In this document: positions 1 to 6,828 of the stretch, one piece after another
Position numbering within the stretch: the stretch's first letter is position 1
How the letters are laid out: each line of letters starts with the position of its first letter
NCBI GenBank assembly: GCA_031409695.1
Contig: JANNXS010000452.1
Location: 1 to 9,974 of the forward strand
Direction: 5' to 3'
Length of the DNA stretch: 9,974 nucleotides
Origin: JABFRJ01 sp031409695
GTDB lineage: Bacteria > Pseudomonadota > Alphaproteobacteria > Rhizobiales > Hyphomicrobiaceae
Notes under the pieces: model-generated
What the model saw: only the letters and a program-made list of their open reading frames with translations
Database searches by the model: none
Told to the model about the DNA's origin: nothing
Translations under genes and position numbers: made by a program

Positions 1-29
1 GGTGCAGTCATCGCTGGAGCGTTGGTCAC
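1..29 (-). CDS. Start of a third ABC importer gene (probably LivG/LivF-type ATPase), truncated by the window edge
   Basis: Only nine codons are visible, so the product is inferred from context. On the minus strand a GTG at 29-27 overlaps the livM TGA stop (28-26) as GTGA, the classic translational-coupling arrangement. The reading frame M-T-N-A-P-A-M-T-A stays open to the edge and contains a second possible start, an ATG at 11-9. A GGAG Shine-Dalgarno lies eight bases upstream of the GTG, inside the livM 3' end. In HAAT-type importers livH and livM are normally followed by the ATPase genes livG and livF, which is what suggests the identity. No Walker or ABC-signature motif is visible in this fragment. 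Confidence 0.45.
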
Positions 30-1177
30 CGGTTGCGCTCCGTTTTGACATAGGTCTTCTGGCGCTTGAACGTCGCCTTTTTGTACATCGGGAACAGCTG
101 GAAATAGAGTTTGATCTTCAGCCATCGCCCGTAGAGTCCGTAGGGTTCAAAAATGATGAACAACACGATGATCAGGCCGTAAATAGCGCCTTTGAGGCCA
201 GCTGCCGAGCCGACGGCCGCAACCGAGTCTTTGACCTTGCCAGCCATTGCTGCACCAGCGCCAAATGTGCTGGCGATGCCGCCGACGATGCCTGGCAAGT
301 CGTCCTTTATCGTCGTTAGCAACGGGTCGATCATGACGATGAACATGGCACCGAGCACCGCCCCGTGCAGGCCAATCGCACCGCCGATAATGATCACCAT
401 AATAAACTCAATGGACAGCAGCAGCGTGAACATCTCAGGCGAGATAAAACTCATCTTGTGGGCGTAGAGCGCACCAGCGAGGCCCGTGATAGCGGCCGAG
501 ACGGCGAAGGCCTTCACCTTGTAGGCGGACAAGTTGATGCCCATGCTCTTGGCCGCCGTCTCGCTGTCGCGGATGGCGATGAAGGCGCGGCCAGTCGGCG
601 ACCGCATCAGGTTGAGCGCGCCGATCATGACCAACACAAGGACTCCAAGGCTCAGATAATAGAAGCCATTGCTGTTACGTGACAGTTCCGCGCCGAAAAA
701 GCTCAACGTCTTGATCTTCATGCCCTCGTTGCCGTGTGTCACGCTTTGCCAGCGGGCAAGTATTTCCTCGACCACAAAAGCGAATGATATGGTGGCAATC
801 AGCAAGTAAATCCCGTGCAGCCGGAGGGCCGGAAAGCCGACGATGGCGCCGATGATACCAGTCAAGAGCCCAGCAATGATAAAGTACTGCCAGAAAACAA
901 AGCCCTTCGATTGCAGATATCCAGCCGTGTAGGCGCCGATCGCCAGGAACGCGGCGTGTCCGAGCGAGCCCTGGCCCGTGAAGCCTGTCAGGATCATGAG
1001 GGCAACACCGACGATGGCGTAGATGAAGACAAACACCAGCTGGCTCTGGAAATAGCTGGAGATGAAAAGCGGCGCGACGATCATCGCGACAAGCAGCGCA
1101 GCATAGGTCCCCCAGTGCCCAGCATGCTGAAACAGCCGAATGTCCTGATCATAGTTGGTCTTGAATAGAAAGCGCAT
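26..1177 (-). CDS. livM: Branched-chain amino acid ABC transporter permease LivM
   Basis: Inner-membrane permease subunit of a HAAT-type ABC importer for leucine/isoleucine/valine or a related amide or amino acid substrate; it would pair with LivH and be driven by two ATPases. The 383-residue protein is mostly hydrophobic helices. It shows the family's GHAAFLAIGAYTAG signature (about 73-86), a short LRLHGIYLLIAT stretch (118-129), the cytoplasmic ATPase-coupling loop GRAFIAIRDSETAAKSMGI (196-214), and the closing EPYGLYGRW (344-352). An Ala/Gly-rich hydrophilic insertion (about 289-330) precedes the last helix and lengthens the protein beyond the shortest LivM forms. The tail is very basic. 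The ATG at 1177-1175 lies 10 bases after the livH stop and is preceded by a GAGGG that touches that stop, so translation is probably coupled. The substrate cannot be read from the permease. Confidence 0.95.
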   Translation of the reverse strand: MRFLFKTNYDQDIRLFQHAGHWGTYAALLVAMIVAPLFISSYFQSQLVFVFIYAIVGVALMILTGFTGQGSLGHAAFLAIGAYTAGYLQSKGFVFWQYFIIAGLLTGIIGAIVGFPALRLHGIYLLIATISFAFVVEEILARWQSVTHGNEGMKIKTLSFFGAELSRNSNGFYYLSLGVLVLVMIGALNLMRSPTGRAFIAIRDSETAAKSMGINLSAYKVKAFAVSAAITGLAGALYAHKMSFISPEMFTLLLSIEFIMVIIIGGAIGLHGAVLGAMFIVMIDPLLTTIKDDLPGIVGGIASTFGAGAAMAGKVKDSVAAVGSAAGLKGAIYGLIIVLFIIFEPYGLYGRWLKIKLYFQLFPMYKKATFKRQKTYVKTERNR

Positions 1178-1187
1178 GGCTGTGCCC

Positions 1188-2114
1188 TCACACTTTCTTC
1201 TTGCCGAGGGCGCCGAACAGCCCCTCGGGTTTCAACAGCAGCACGATCAGCAGCACCAGGTAAGGCGCCACGTCTTTCCAGCCCTGCGGCAGGTAAAAGC
1301 CAGCCATTACCTCGATAACACCGATGATGACACCGCCAACCAAGGCGCCGGGGATCGAGCCAAAGCCGCCCAAGACGGCAGCCGGAAACGCTTTCAAGCC
1401 GAGCGCCAGACCGACATTTGAATTGATGAACGTGATCGGCGCGAGGAGGACGCCAGCGCAACACGCGACCATGGCCGAGATGGCCCAGATCAGCGACACG
1501 ACACGCTTGACCGGAATGCCCATGTAGTACGCGGCCAGCATGTTCTCGGACGTTGCCCGCATGGCCGTGCCGAGGCGCGTCTTGTTGAAGAAAACATAGA
1601 GGATCGAGATCAGGATCAGCGTTGCAACAATGACGGAAAGTTTGTCATAGGCGAGGACCAAGCCGGTTGTGCCGGACTGGGCCACGTTCGCGAACTCAAT
1701 CATGCCGTTCTTGCCACCGACAATCAGGACGCCGCTGGAAAACGGCGTTTCAATGCGCAAGTCGTCGGTCCCCCAGATCATCCCAGCCAAGGACCGCAGC
1801 AGAAAGCCAAGACCGATTGTGGCCATCACGATCGCGAACTGCGGGAAACCGAGGATGGGCCGGACGACAACGCGCTCAATCACCATGCCAACGATACCGA
1901 GCGTCAGGACACTCAAGGCAAAGCCAGCCCAATAATTAAAGCCGAGCAATGAAATGTAGGTGTAAGCAAAGAAGCCGCCGAGCATCATAAGCTCGCCCTG
2001 GGCGAAGTTGACGACCTCCGTGGCCTTGTAAATGAGCACGAAGCCAAGCGCGATCAGGCCATAAACACAACCGAGTGCCAGCCCGCTGACGAGCTGCTGT
2101 GTAAAATCCAGCAT
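1188..2114 (-). CDS. livH: Branched-chain amino acid ABC transporter permease LivH
   Basis: Second transmembrane subunit of the same importer, forming the translocation path with LivM. The 308-residue length is typical of LivH. Visible landmarks are the N-terminal VYGLIALGFVLIYKATEVVN helix entry (17-36) followed directly by FAQGELMMLGGF (37-48), the coupling-loop motif LGTAMRATSENMLAAYYMGI (181-200), the glycine-rich KAFPAAVLGGFGSIPGALVG (241-260), and the KPEGLFG close (295-301). About eight hydrophobic helices can be counted. The ATG at 2114-2112 is supported by a strong GGGAGGG Shine-Dalgarno (2124-2118). It is the first gene of the minus-strand operon visible here. No periplasmic binding protein gene is in the window, so that component must lie elsewhere. 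Confidence 0.95.
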   Translation of the reverse strand: MLDFTQQLVSGLALGCVYGLIALGFVLIYKATEVVNFAQGELMMLGGFFAYTYISLLGFNYWAGFALSVLTLGIVGMVIERVVVRPILGFPQFAIVMATIGLGFLLRSLAGMIWGTDDLRIETPFSSGVLIVGGKNGMIEFANVAQSGTTGLVLAYDKLSVIVATLILISILYVFFNKTRLGTAMRATSENMLAAYYMGIPVKRVVSLIWAISAMVACCAGVLLAPITFINSNVGLALGLKAFPAAVLGGFGSIPGALVGGVIIGVIEVMAGFYLPQGWKDVAPYLVLLIVLLLKPEGLFGALGKKKV

Positions 2115-2137
2115 ACACCCTCCCGTAGCGCGACAGA

Positions 2138-2173
2138 GTGCCAGTGGAACTCCACGTGCCAGCGGAACTCCCC
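2138..2173. repeat. Tandem 18-bp direct repeat (two copies) in the livH leader
   Basis: Two adjacent copies, GTGCCAGTGGAACTCCAC (2138-2155) and GTGCCAGCGGAACTCCCC (2156-2173), differ at two positions. The first copy contains the dyad GTGGA-AC-TCCAC; the second has lost one side of it. The repeats lie between the predicted livH start site and its ribosome binding site, so they would be transcribed. Their role is unknown. Confidence 0.7.
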
Positions 2174-2215
2174 GGCGGTGGCTCTAGCGGCCACACACAT
2201 CTTTCGCTCCCAAGT

Positions 2216-2244
2216 GTTGAAGCAAGAGTGCATTGGCGTGTCAA
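2216..2244 (-). promoter_or_regulatory. Candidate sigma70-type promoter for livHM
   Basis: On the minus strand a perfect -35 hexamer TTGACA (2244-2239) is followed after exactly 17 bases by TTCAAC (2221-2216), which matches the -10 consensus at only three of six positions. Transcription would start near 2209, giving a leader of roughly 95 bases that contains the tandem repeat at 2138-2173. The -35 is convincing; the -10 is weak, though alphaproteobacterial -10 elements are often degenerate. Confidence 0.4.
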
Positions 2245-2292
2245 TTGAACGCTGGTCTGCGGGCAAAAAAAATCGGACACGACGTCAGAGTG

Positions 2293-2402
2293 TCACTTTC
2301 AAGTGAGTCCGTTCATTCAGTTGTATTAGGGCGCTTCCTTTTACGGCGCGCCTTGGTAGGGTAAGTGACAGCCAAGCTGGGCAACCACACTTGATCTGTC
2401 AC
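2293..2402. promoter_or_regulatory. Dyad-rich part of the livH / YafK-like divergent region
   Basis: The 448-bp gap between livH and the YafK-like gene holds no credible ORF. Its centre has several inverted repeats: TCACTT-TC-AAGTGA (2293-2306), an overlapping GACAC/GTGTC pair (2276-2280 with 2290-2294), and GTGACAG (2365-2371) facing CTGTCAC (2396-2402) across 24 bases. The hexamer GTGACA, in either orientation, occurs three times (2291-2296, 2365-2370, 2397-2402). This could be regulator binding sites, but no regulator gene is nearby and no clear promoter for the YafK-like gene was found. From about 2403 to 2550 I see nothing distinctive. Confidence 0.3.
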
Positions 2403-2562
2403 GGGCACGTTCGACTTTAAATTGCGATATTGGCCGGCGATGTCTGGCGGACTTGAAATGATTGCGGCCGCGACGGGCGCAATCGACGAACGGGGTCGGT
2501 GGTTCGCGGGCGGCTGAAAAAGACATGAACTTCTATGCTGCCAGTGCTCAAAAGGCGGGTCG

Positions 2563-3798
2563 ATGATATCTCACGCTCGGACACGTCTGAGACGAAGACC
2601 TCTTGCTGCCGCTGTTTTGGCGTCGGCAATGATGTCTGCTCCCGCGCACGGGTTCCGCATTGAACTCAACGATGTTGCTCCAGACCGGATAGAGCGCCAG
2701 CGAGCGGCTGCGATGGGGCAAATTCCGTTGCCGAACACGCCCAACTCGGCGCAATTCGACGAGCGCCTGAAAAGCCAAGGTTTGGCCGCTGGCAACGCCT
2801 TATTCATCCGCGTCTTCAAGGCCGAAAGCGAACTCGAAATCTGGCTTCAAAAGGGCGAAAAATACGAACTCTTCGCCACTTACCCGATTTGCCATTGGTC
2901 CGGGACTTTGGGTCCGAAGGTCACCGAGGGTGACAAGCAGTCGCCCGAGGGCGTCTACACGGTGGCGCAGCGACAGCTCCACATGATCGGACGGCATCCG
3001 CGCTCACTCAATCTTGGTTTCCCGAATGTATTTGACCGGCAATTTCAGCGCACCGGTTCATACATCTTGATCCATGGCGGTTGCGGTTCGGTTGGCTGCT
3101 TTGCCATGACCAATCCGGTCATTGAAGAGATTTTCGTTTTGTCTCAAGCCGCCCTAAAGGCTGGGCAGGAACAGATCCACGTTCACGTCTTTCCGTTCCG
3201 CTTGTCCGAGCAGCGCCTGCAGGCGTACGCACGCAACGAATGGTATGATTTTTGGCGCAACTTAAAAGACGTCTATGACGCCTTCGAAAAGACCAAGCGC
3301 CCGCCAAATGTGTCTGTCTGTGAAGGACGCTACTGGATCGACACTGAGGTGGCCCGCGGCACAGCAAGTGGCACAGGGGAGGTGGCCTCTCAGGGCCCTT
3401 TAGCCGTATGCGGGGAGGCGGCAGCATCGCTGAACTCCCCAACGGAAAGTGCGAACCTCCTGACAAAATCGAGCTGGAGCCAGCGTCCCCTAACGCCACC
3501 GGCACAATTTCGAAGCAGCCCAGCAGCTCCGGAGGCAACGGGTCCAACAGCCAGCCCATTGGTCAACCTCGTGCAGCGATCGCAACCGGGAAATCGCGCG
3601 AGCGTGACAGACAGTCGGCGTCGCAACCTGCTGATGTCGAAAGTGCCACTTGGGTGCGAAATGACGCGCCCTAGTTGTCGCAAATGGTCGGCCTTGCAGA
3701 ACCAGATTGTTGAAAAAAAGCTCGCTGATGCAGCCGCGCGCGGAGCGCAACGGCTGGCAAATGCGGGGCCGTCGTTTAGGGCGCAACGGCGGCGTTGA
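2563..3798 (+). CDS. Exported YafK/DpaA-family L,D-transpeptidase-fold protein with a long C-terminal tail
   Basis: YkuD-fold cysteine enzyme predicted to act on peptidoglycan in the periplasm. The nearest characterised relative I recognise is E. coli YafK (DpaA), which detaches the Braun lipoprotein from peptidoglycan. An Arg-rich N-terminus, a hydrophobic stretch and A-P-A (26-28) form a signal peptide. The catalytic domain spans about 78-225 and carries GDKQSPEGVY (123-132) and the active-site block IHGGCGSVGCFAM (170-182), with H171 and C179 the likely catalytic pair. AAGGCGGG just upstream supports the ATG at 2563. The family's E. coli member is about 246 residues; this one is 411, because residues after about 255 form a Ser/Pro/Ala/Arg-rich, low-complexity tail ending in Arg residues. 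A second frame is also open across 3348-3674, so a frameshift or decayed 3' end is possible. Whether it forms, cuts or exchanges cross-links cannot be told from sequence. Confidence 0.85.
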   Translation: MISHARTRLRRRPLAAAVLASAMMSAPAHGFRIELNDVAPDRIERQRAAAMGQIPLPNTPNSAQFDERLKSQGLAAGNALFIRVFKAESELEIWLQKGEKYELFATYPICHWSGTLGPKVTEGDKQSPEGVYTVAQRQLHMIGRHPRSLNLGFPNVFDRQFQRTGSYILIHGGCGSVGCFAMTNPVIEEIFVLSQAALKAGQEQIHVHVFPFRLSEQRLQAYARNEWYDFWRNLKDVYDAFEKTKRPPNVSVCEGRYWIDTEVARGTASGTGEVASQGPLAVCGEAAASLNSPTESANLLTKSSWSQRPLTPPAQFRSSPAAPEATGPTASPLVNLVQRSQPGNRASVTDSRRRNLLMSKVPLGCEMTRPSCRKWSALQNQIVEKKLADAAARGAQRLANAGPSFRAQRRR

Positions 3799-3809
3799 TT
3801 GTCGGCCGT

Positions 3810-3860
3810 TGGCCCAGTGTCTGTTGTGGGCCCAGTGTGTGTTGTGGGCCCGTGTGTTGT
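3810..3860. repeat. Three-copy 18-bp tandem repeat between convergent genes
   Basis: Copies are TGGCCCAGTGTCTGTTGT (3810-3827), GGGCCCAGTGTGTGTTGT (3828-3845) and a shorter GGGCCCGTGTGTTGT (3846-3860). The second and third contain the palindrome GGGCCC. The array nearly fills the 67-bp gap between the YafK-like stop (3798) and the CoA-transferase stop (3866). A GGCC-GTT-GGCC mini-hairpin (3804-3814) sits at its left end. There is no T-run, so it does not look like an ordinary intrinsic terminator, although it lies where a two-way terminator would be expected. Confidence 0.75.
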
Positions 3861-3865
3861 GATTA

Positions 3866-5056
3866 TCAAATCACGCCGTTCTGCCTCAGGGCTGCGATCT
3901 CGCTCTTGGTTAGGCCGAGCTCTTTGAGGATCTGGTCCGTATGCTCACCTCGTTCAGGCGGCGGCAACACCGTCTGGCTCGGCGTGCGGGATAAAGTGAC
4001 GGGTTGGGCAATGACGTGCACTATCCCGCGCGCATCCTCGGTGTCGACGCTGTGAGCCAGCTTCAGGTGCTTGACCTGTGGGTCCTCGAAAACACCGCGC
4101 ATGTCGTTGATCGGCCCGCACGGGACGCCCGCGGTGTTGAGCATGTCGACCCAATCACCCACCGTTTTGACCTGCATCCTCTTTTCGATCTCGGCATTAA
4201 GTGCGTCGCGGTTCTTGGACCGATCCTTGCCCGTTTTGTAGGCGGCTTGAGCAAGCCAGGCCTCGCCGCCAACCACGCGCGCAAAACGTTCCCAGATTGC
4301 CTGTCCGGACGCTGCGATGTTGATGAACCCGTCTTTACATTTGAAAACGCCGGTTGGAATCGACGTTGGATGATTATTGCCGGCCTGGCCGGGAACTTCG
4401 CCTTCATTGAGATAGCGGGCGCCCTGGAAATCGAGCATGAACACTTGTGCTTGAAGCAGGGACGTTTGCACCTGTTGGCCTTTGCCCGAAACTTCACGCT
4501 CCAGCAGCGCCGTCAGTATGCCCATAGCCGCGAACAGTCCCGCCGAGAGGTCCGCAATTGGAATGCCGGCACGCATCGGACCGCGTCCGGCTTCCCCTGT
4601 GACCGACATAATGCCACCCATGCCTTGGGCGATCTGGTCAAAGCCCGGGCGGTCACGATAGGGCCCATCCTGGCCGAAACCTGAAATTGACGCATAAACC
4701 AGGCGCGGATTGATTTTTGACAGCTGATCGTAGTCGATGCCGAGGCGCGATTTCACATCCGGGCGAAAGTTCTCGACAATCACGTCAGCCTTCGCCACCA
4801 GGCGCTTTAAAACGTCGACCCCAGCCGCAGACTTCAGGTCCAACGTCATGCCGCGCTTGTTACGATGCAAATTCTGAAAATCCGAGCCATGACGCGGCCC
4901 CCCCATCCCCTCATCCGTATCGAGGTGAGCGGGCAGTTCTATTTTGATGACATTGGCACCCCAATCAGCGAGCTGGCGGACGCACGTTGGACCCGAGCGG
5001 ACGCGGGTCAGATCTAAGACGGTGAACCGATCTAGGGCTTTGGAGGCTCGGGGCAT
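3866..5056 (-). CDS. CaiB/BaiF-family (class III) acyl-CoA transferase
   Basis: Cytosolic enzyme that moves CoA between carboxylic acids through an aspartyl-CoA thioester. With the ATG at 5056 the protein has 396 residues, normal for the family. The N-terminal FTVLDLTRVRSGPTCVRQLADWGANVIKIE matches the family's opening CoA-binding fold in two parts (about 11-29 and 30-40). VIVENFRPD, ISGFGQDGPY and RPGFDQIAQGMGG follow. The Asp of IPIADLSAG is residue 169, the same position as catalytic Asp169 of formyl-CoA transferase (Frc). GVPCGPIND and GEHTDQILKELGL complete the family pattern. An in-frame TTG at 5101 would add 15 residues, but the added segment does not resemble the family start, so the ATG is preferred. 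The substrates cannot be assigned; Frc-type enzymes use oxalate, carnitine, succinate and others. It is a lone minus-strand gene between two plus-strand cell-wall genes. Confidence 0.9.
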   Translation of the reverse strand: MPRASKALDRFTVLDLTRVRSGPTCVRQLADWGANVIKIELPAHLDTDEGMGGPRHGSDFQNLHRNKRGMTLDLKSAAGVDVLKRLVAKADVIVENFRPDVKSRLGIDYDQLSKINPRLVYASISGFGQDGPYRDRPGFDQIAQGMGGIMSVTGEAGRGPMRAGIPIADLSAGLFAAMGILTALLEREVSGKGQQVQTSLLQAQVFMLDFQGARYLNEGEVPGQAGNNHPTSIPTGVFKCKDGFINIAASGQAIWERFARVVGGEAWLAQAAYKTGKDRSKNRDALNAEIEKRMQVKTVGDWVDMLNTAGVPCGPINDMRGVFEDPQVKHLKLAHSVDTEDARGIVHVIAQPVTLSRTPSQTVLPPPERGEHTDQILKELGLTKSEIAALRQNGVI

Positions 5057-5207
5057 GGGTGTCGATTCCGTGATTGGCGCGTGAGCGGCGAATGAGTCCA
5101 ATACCTATCCACGGCGCGCTGGTCCTGCCTAGCGACACTGGTGCAGTATTGGGATGTTGCTCATGCGCACCTGGAGCCACTGAACGACGTGGGAAAGAGC
5201 GTTTTGT

Positions 5208-5234
5208 GTTGTATCTCTCGTTAGCAATCGTCAA
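5208..5234 (-). promoter_or_regulatory. Candidate promoter for the CoA-transferase gene
   Basis: On the minus strand TTGACG (5234-5229; five of six to the -35 consensus) is followed by TACAAC (5213-5208; four of six to -10). The spacer is 15 bases, shorter than ideal, which lowers confidence. The predicted start is about 145 bases ahead of the ATG at 5056. Confidence 0.3.
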
Positions 5235-5312
5235 TTCTGGCCGCCGTTCAGTTGCTCAAAACACGTGACGCAGGCAATAGATGTGATGCACCTTGGCTTA
5301 GCTGAATAGCGC

Positions 5313-5358
5313 TTGAATTCAGCGGGTTGCGAGCCACTTAATGGACTGTTAACCAGTC
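5313..5358 (+). promoter_or_regulatory. Candidate promoter for the YcbB-type gene with a palindrome at the start site
   Basis: TTGAAT (5313-5318) and CTTAAT (5337-5342) are separated by 18 bases and each match the sigma70 hexamers at four of six positions. Just downstream, GACTG (5344-5348) and CAGTC (5354-5358) form an inverted repeat around TTAAC. It covers the expected transcription start near 5349, a placement typical of a repressor operator. The leader to the start codon would be about 150 bases. Confidence 0.35.
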
Positions 5359-5435
5359 TGTCCGAAACGATAGGCTGGCTATGTGCCGGGCGATTCGCTG
5401 GTGTGCGCCGAACGAGCCGAAGACCACCTGCAAGT

Positions 5436-5491
5436 TGTGGGCGGTCGGACGTGGGTCGTAGGCAACGGGCCGTAAGACGTAAGACATGGGA
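5436..5491. repeat. Degenerate 7-bp tandem repeat array running into the gene start
   Basis: Eight consecutive heptads can be laid out: TGTGGGC, GGTCGGA, CGTGGGT, CGTAGGC, AACGGGC, CGTAAGA, CGTAAGA, CATGGGA. The rough consensus is CGTRRGN, and the sixth and seventh copies are identical. The eighth copy supplies both an ATG (5486) and the GGGA (5488-5491) that can serve as Shine-Dalgarno for the next ATG at 5501. The periodicity looks like slippage-derived sequence rather than coding sequence. Confidence 0.55.
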
Positions 5492-5500
5492 CACTTAAGC

Positions 5501-6772
5501 ATGGCACTGCGTACGATGTCTCTGGTCGCGCTGGCGACGCTCGGCTCAGCTGTCTTCGCCCCCGTTTTGGCGCAGGACGGCAACAACACCAGTTGGATTC
5601 GGTGGCCGGGCCAGGCTTATCGGTCGACCGATCAGCCAAGCTTCGACCGACAACAGATGAAACAGTGGGAAAGCCAGCCGCCAAAGGGCTTCCCGACGCT
5701 GTCTTCCACGAACCTGAATGCCATGAAGGCGGCCATCACGCTCTATGCAGATGTGGTGGCGCAGGGCGGCTTTCCACGCATCCCTGAGAGCGAGGGCACC
5801 ATGGCCATTGGTTTGCTTTCGCCAACAGTTGCGCTTGTCAAACAACGCCTCGCCATGTCCAGCGATCTGCGCCGTGAAGAGAATGATGGCTCGACCAACT
5901 TCGGTTACGAACTCGAAAAGGGCGTGAAGCGCTTTCAGGCGTCAAACGGCCTCACGCCGACGGGCGTGATCGACAAGCGCACAGTCGCCGCACTCAATGT
6001 GCCAGCCGCCGCGCGTCTGAAGCAACTGCAGATCAATGTTGCACGCTTGACGACGCTTTCGGTTGGTCTTCCGAAAAAGTATATTCTCGTCAACATTCCC
6101 GCCCAGCAAATCGAAGCTGTCGAGGGCAACGACGTTTATTCGCGACATTCGGGCGTGGTCGGCAAGCTTGACCGTCAGACGCCGATTTTGAAATCCAGCA
6201 TCCAGCAGCTCAACTTCAACCCGGTCTGGCATCTACCACCGACCGTTGTCTCGCAAGACTTGATCCCCAAGGGGATCGAAATGCAGCGGCGCAATCAAGA
6301 TGTGTTGGCAAAGCTCGGCATCGATGCCTACGGTGCCGATGGCCGCAAACTCGACAGTTCGAAAATCAAGTGGACGACGGCGTCCGGTCTGTCGTTCAAA
6401 CAGCAACCGGGTCCGGAAAATCCTCTCGGCTTCGTCAAGCTGAACTTCCCGAACTCGCATTCGACCTACATGCACTCAACGCCGTCGGACAATCTATTCA
6501 CCCGTAATTTCCGCGCAGCATCGTCCGGCTGCGTGCGTGTCTCGAGCATTGAGACTCTCGTCGACTGGGTTCTGCGCGACCAGGGCGGTTGGAGCCCGGA
6601 ACGCATCGCTGGCATCAAGACAAGTGGCGAACGCCTGGACGTGACATTGAAAAAGCCAGTGCCTCTGTACTGGGCCTACATCACCGCATGGGCCACAGCG
6701 GACGGCGTCATCCAGTTCCGCCGCGACCTCTACGAGAAGGACGGCGTCGGTGCGGTGGCGGCGGCCTATTGA
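5501..6772 (+). CDS. Periplasmic L,D-transpeptidase, YcbB/LdtD type, with peptidoglycan-binding domain
   Basis: Predicted to form 3-3 cross-links between diaminopimelate residues of peptidoglycan stems, independent of penicillin-binding proteins. Starting at 5501 gives 423 residues with a signal peptide (about 1-24, ending P-V-L-A before Q25). A PG_binding_1-like segment covers about 105-170 (LVKQRL, then GVKRFQASNGLTPTGVID). The YkuD-type catalytic domain follows, with YILVNIPAQQIE near 194-205, H325 in MHSTPSD and catalytic C344 in SSGCVRV. The 19-residue H-to-C spacing equals that in E. coli YcbB, which is much longer (about 615 residues). An upstream in-frame ATG (5486) is the eighth copy of a 7-bp repeat and lacks a Shine-Dalgarno, while 5501 has GGGA nine bases before it. 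The acyl-CoA ligase gene follows after 56 bases. Confidence 0.92.
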   Translation: MALRTMSLVALATLGSAVFAPVLAQDGNNTSWIRWPGQAYRSTDQPSFDRQQMKQWESQPPKGFPTLSSTNLNAMKAAITLYADVVAQGGFPRIPESEGTMAIGLLSPTVALVKQRLAMSSDLRREENDGSTNFGYELEKGVKRFQASNGLTPTGVIDKRTVAALNVPAAARLKQLQINVARLTTLSVGLPKKYILVNIPAQQIEAVEGNDVYSRHSGVVGKLDRQTPILKSSIQQLNFNPVWHLPPTVVSQDLIPKGIEMQRRNQDVLAKLGIDAYGADGRKLDSSKIKWTTASGLSFKQQPGPENPLGFVKLNFPNSHSTYMHSTPSDNLFTRNFRAASSGCVRVSSIETLVDWVLRDQGGWSPERIAGIKTSGERLDVTLKKPVPLYWAYITAWATADGVIQFRRDLYEKDGVGAVAAAY

Positions 6773-6828
6773 GATACTCGGCGCATGTGGCGTAACGATC
6801 TGTCGGAGCAACACGTCGGGAGGACTGG

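Noticed and set aside
815..1464. Several plus- and minus-strand open frames overlapping livH and livM
   Set aside because: All overlap well-supported permease genes in other frames and have compositions typical of shadow frames.
2265..2300. Eight-A run beside a GACAC/GTGTC stem as a minus-strand intrinsic terminator
   Set aside because: The stem has only five pairs, and no minus-strand gene upstream would need termination there; the livH promoter lies just downstream.
3390..3869. Minus-strand open frame (159 codons) starting in the 18-bp repeat array
   Set aside because: The N-terminal TTHTGPTTDTGPT pattern is simply the translated tandem repeat, and the rest is antisense to the YafK-like tail. 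No Shine-Dalgarno or recognisable domain.
4004..4684. Long plus-strand open frame (226 codons) opposite the CoA-transferase
   Set aside because: It lies wholly antisense to a gene with clear family motifs and a conserved catalytic Asp; its translation shows no domain features and reads as a complementary-strand shadow.
5057..5101. TTG start for the CoA-transferase, adding 15 residues
   Set aside because: The extra segment does not match the family N-terminus, and the ATG at 5056 puts the catalytic Asp at the position known for Frc.
5231..5684. Minus-strand open frames with repeated V-L-R-P/T-A-type peptides upstream of the YcbB-type gene
   Set aside because: The repeated peptides are translations of the degenerate 7-bp array on the opposite strand; no ribosome binding site or family resemblance.
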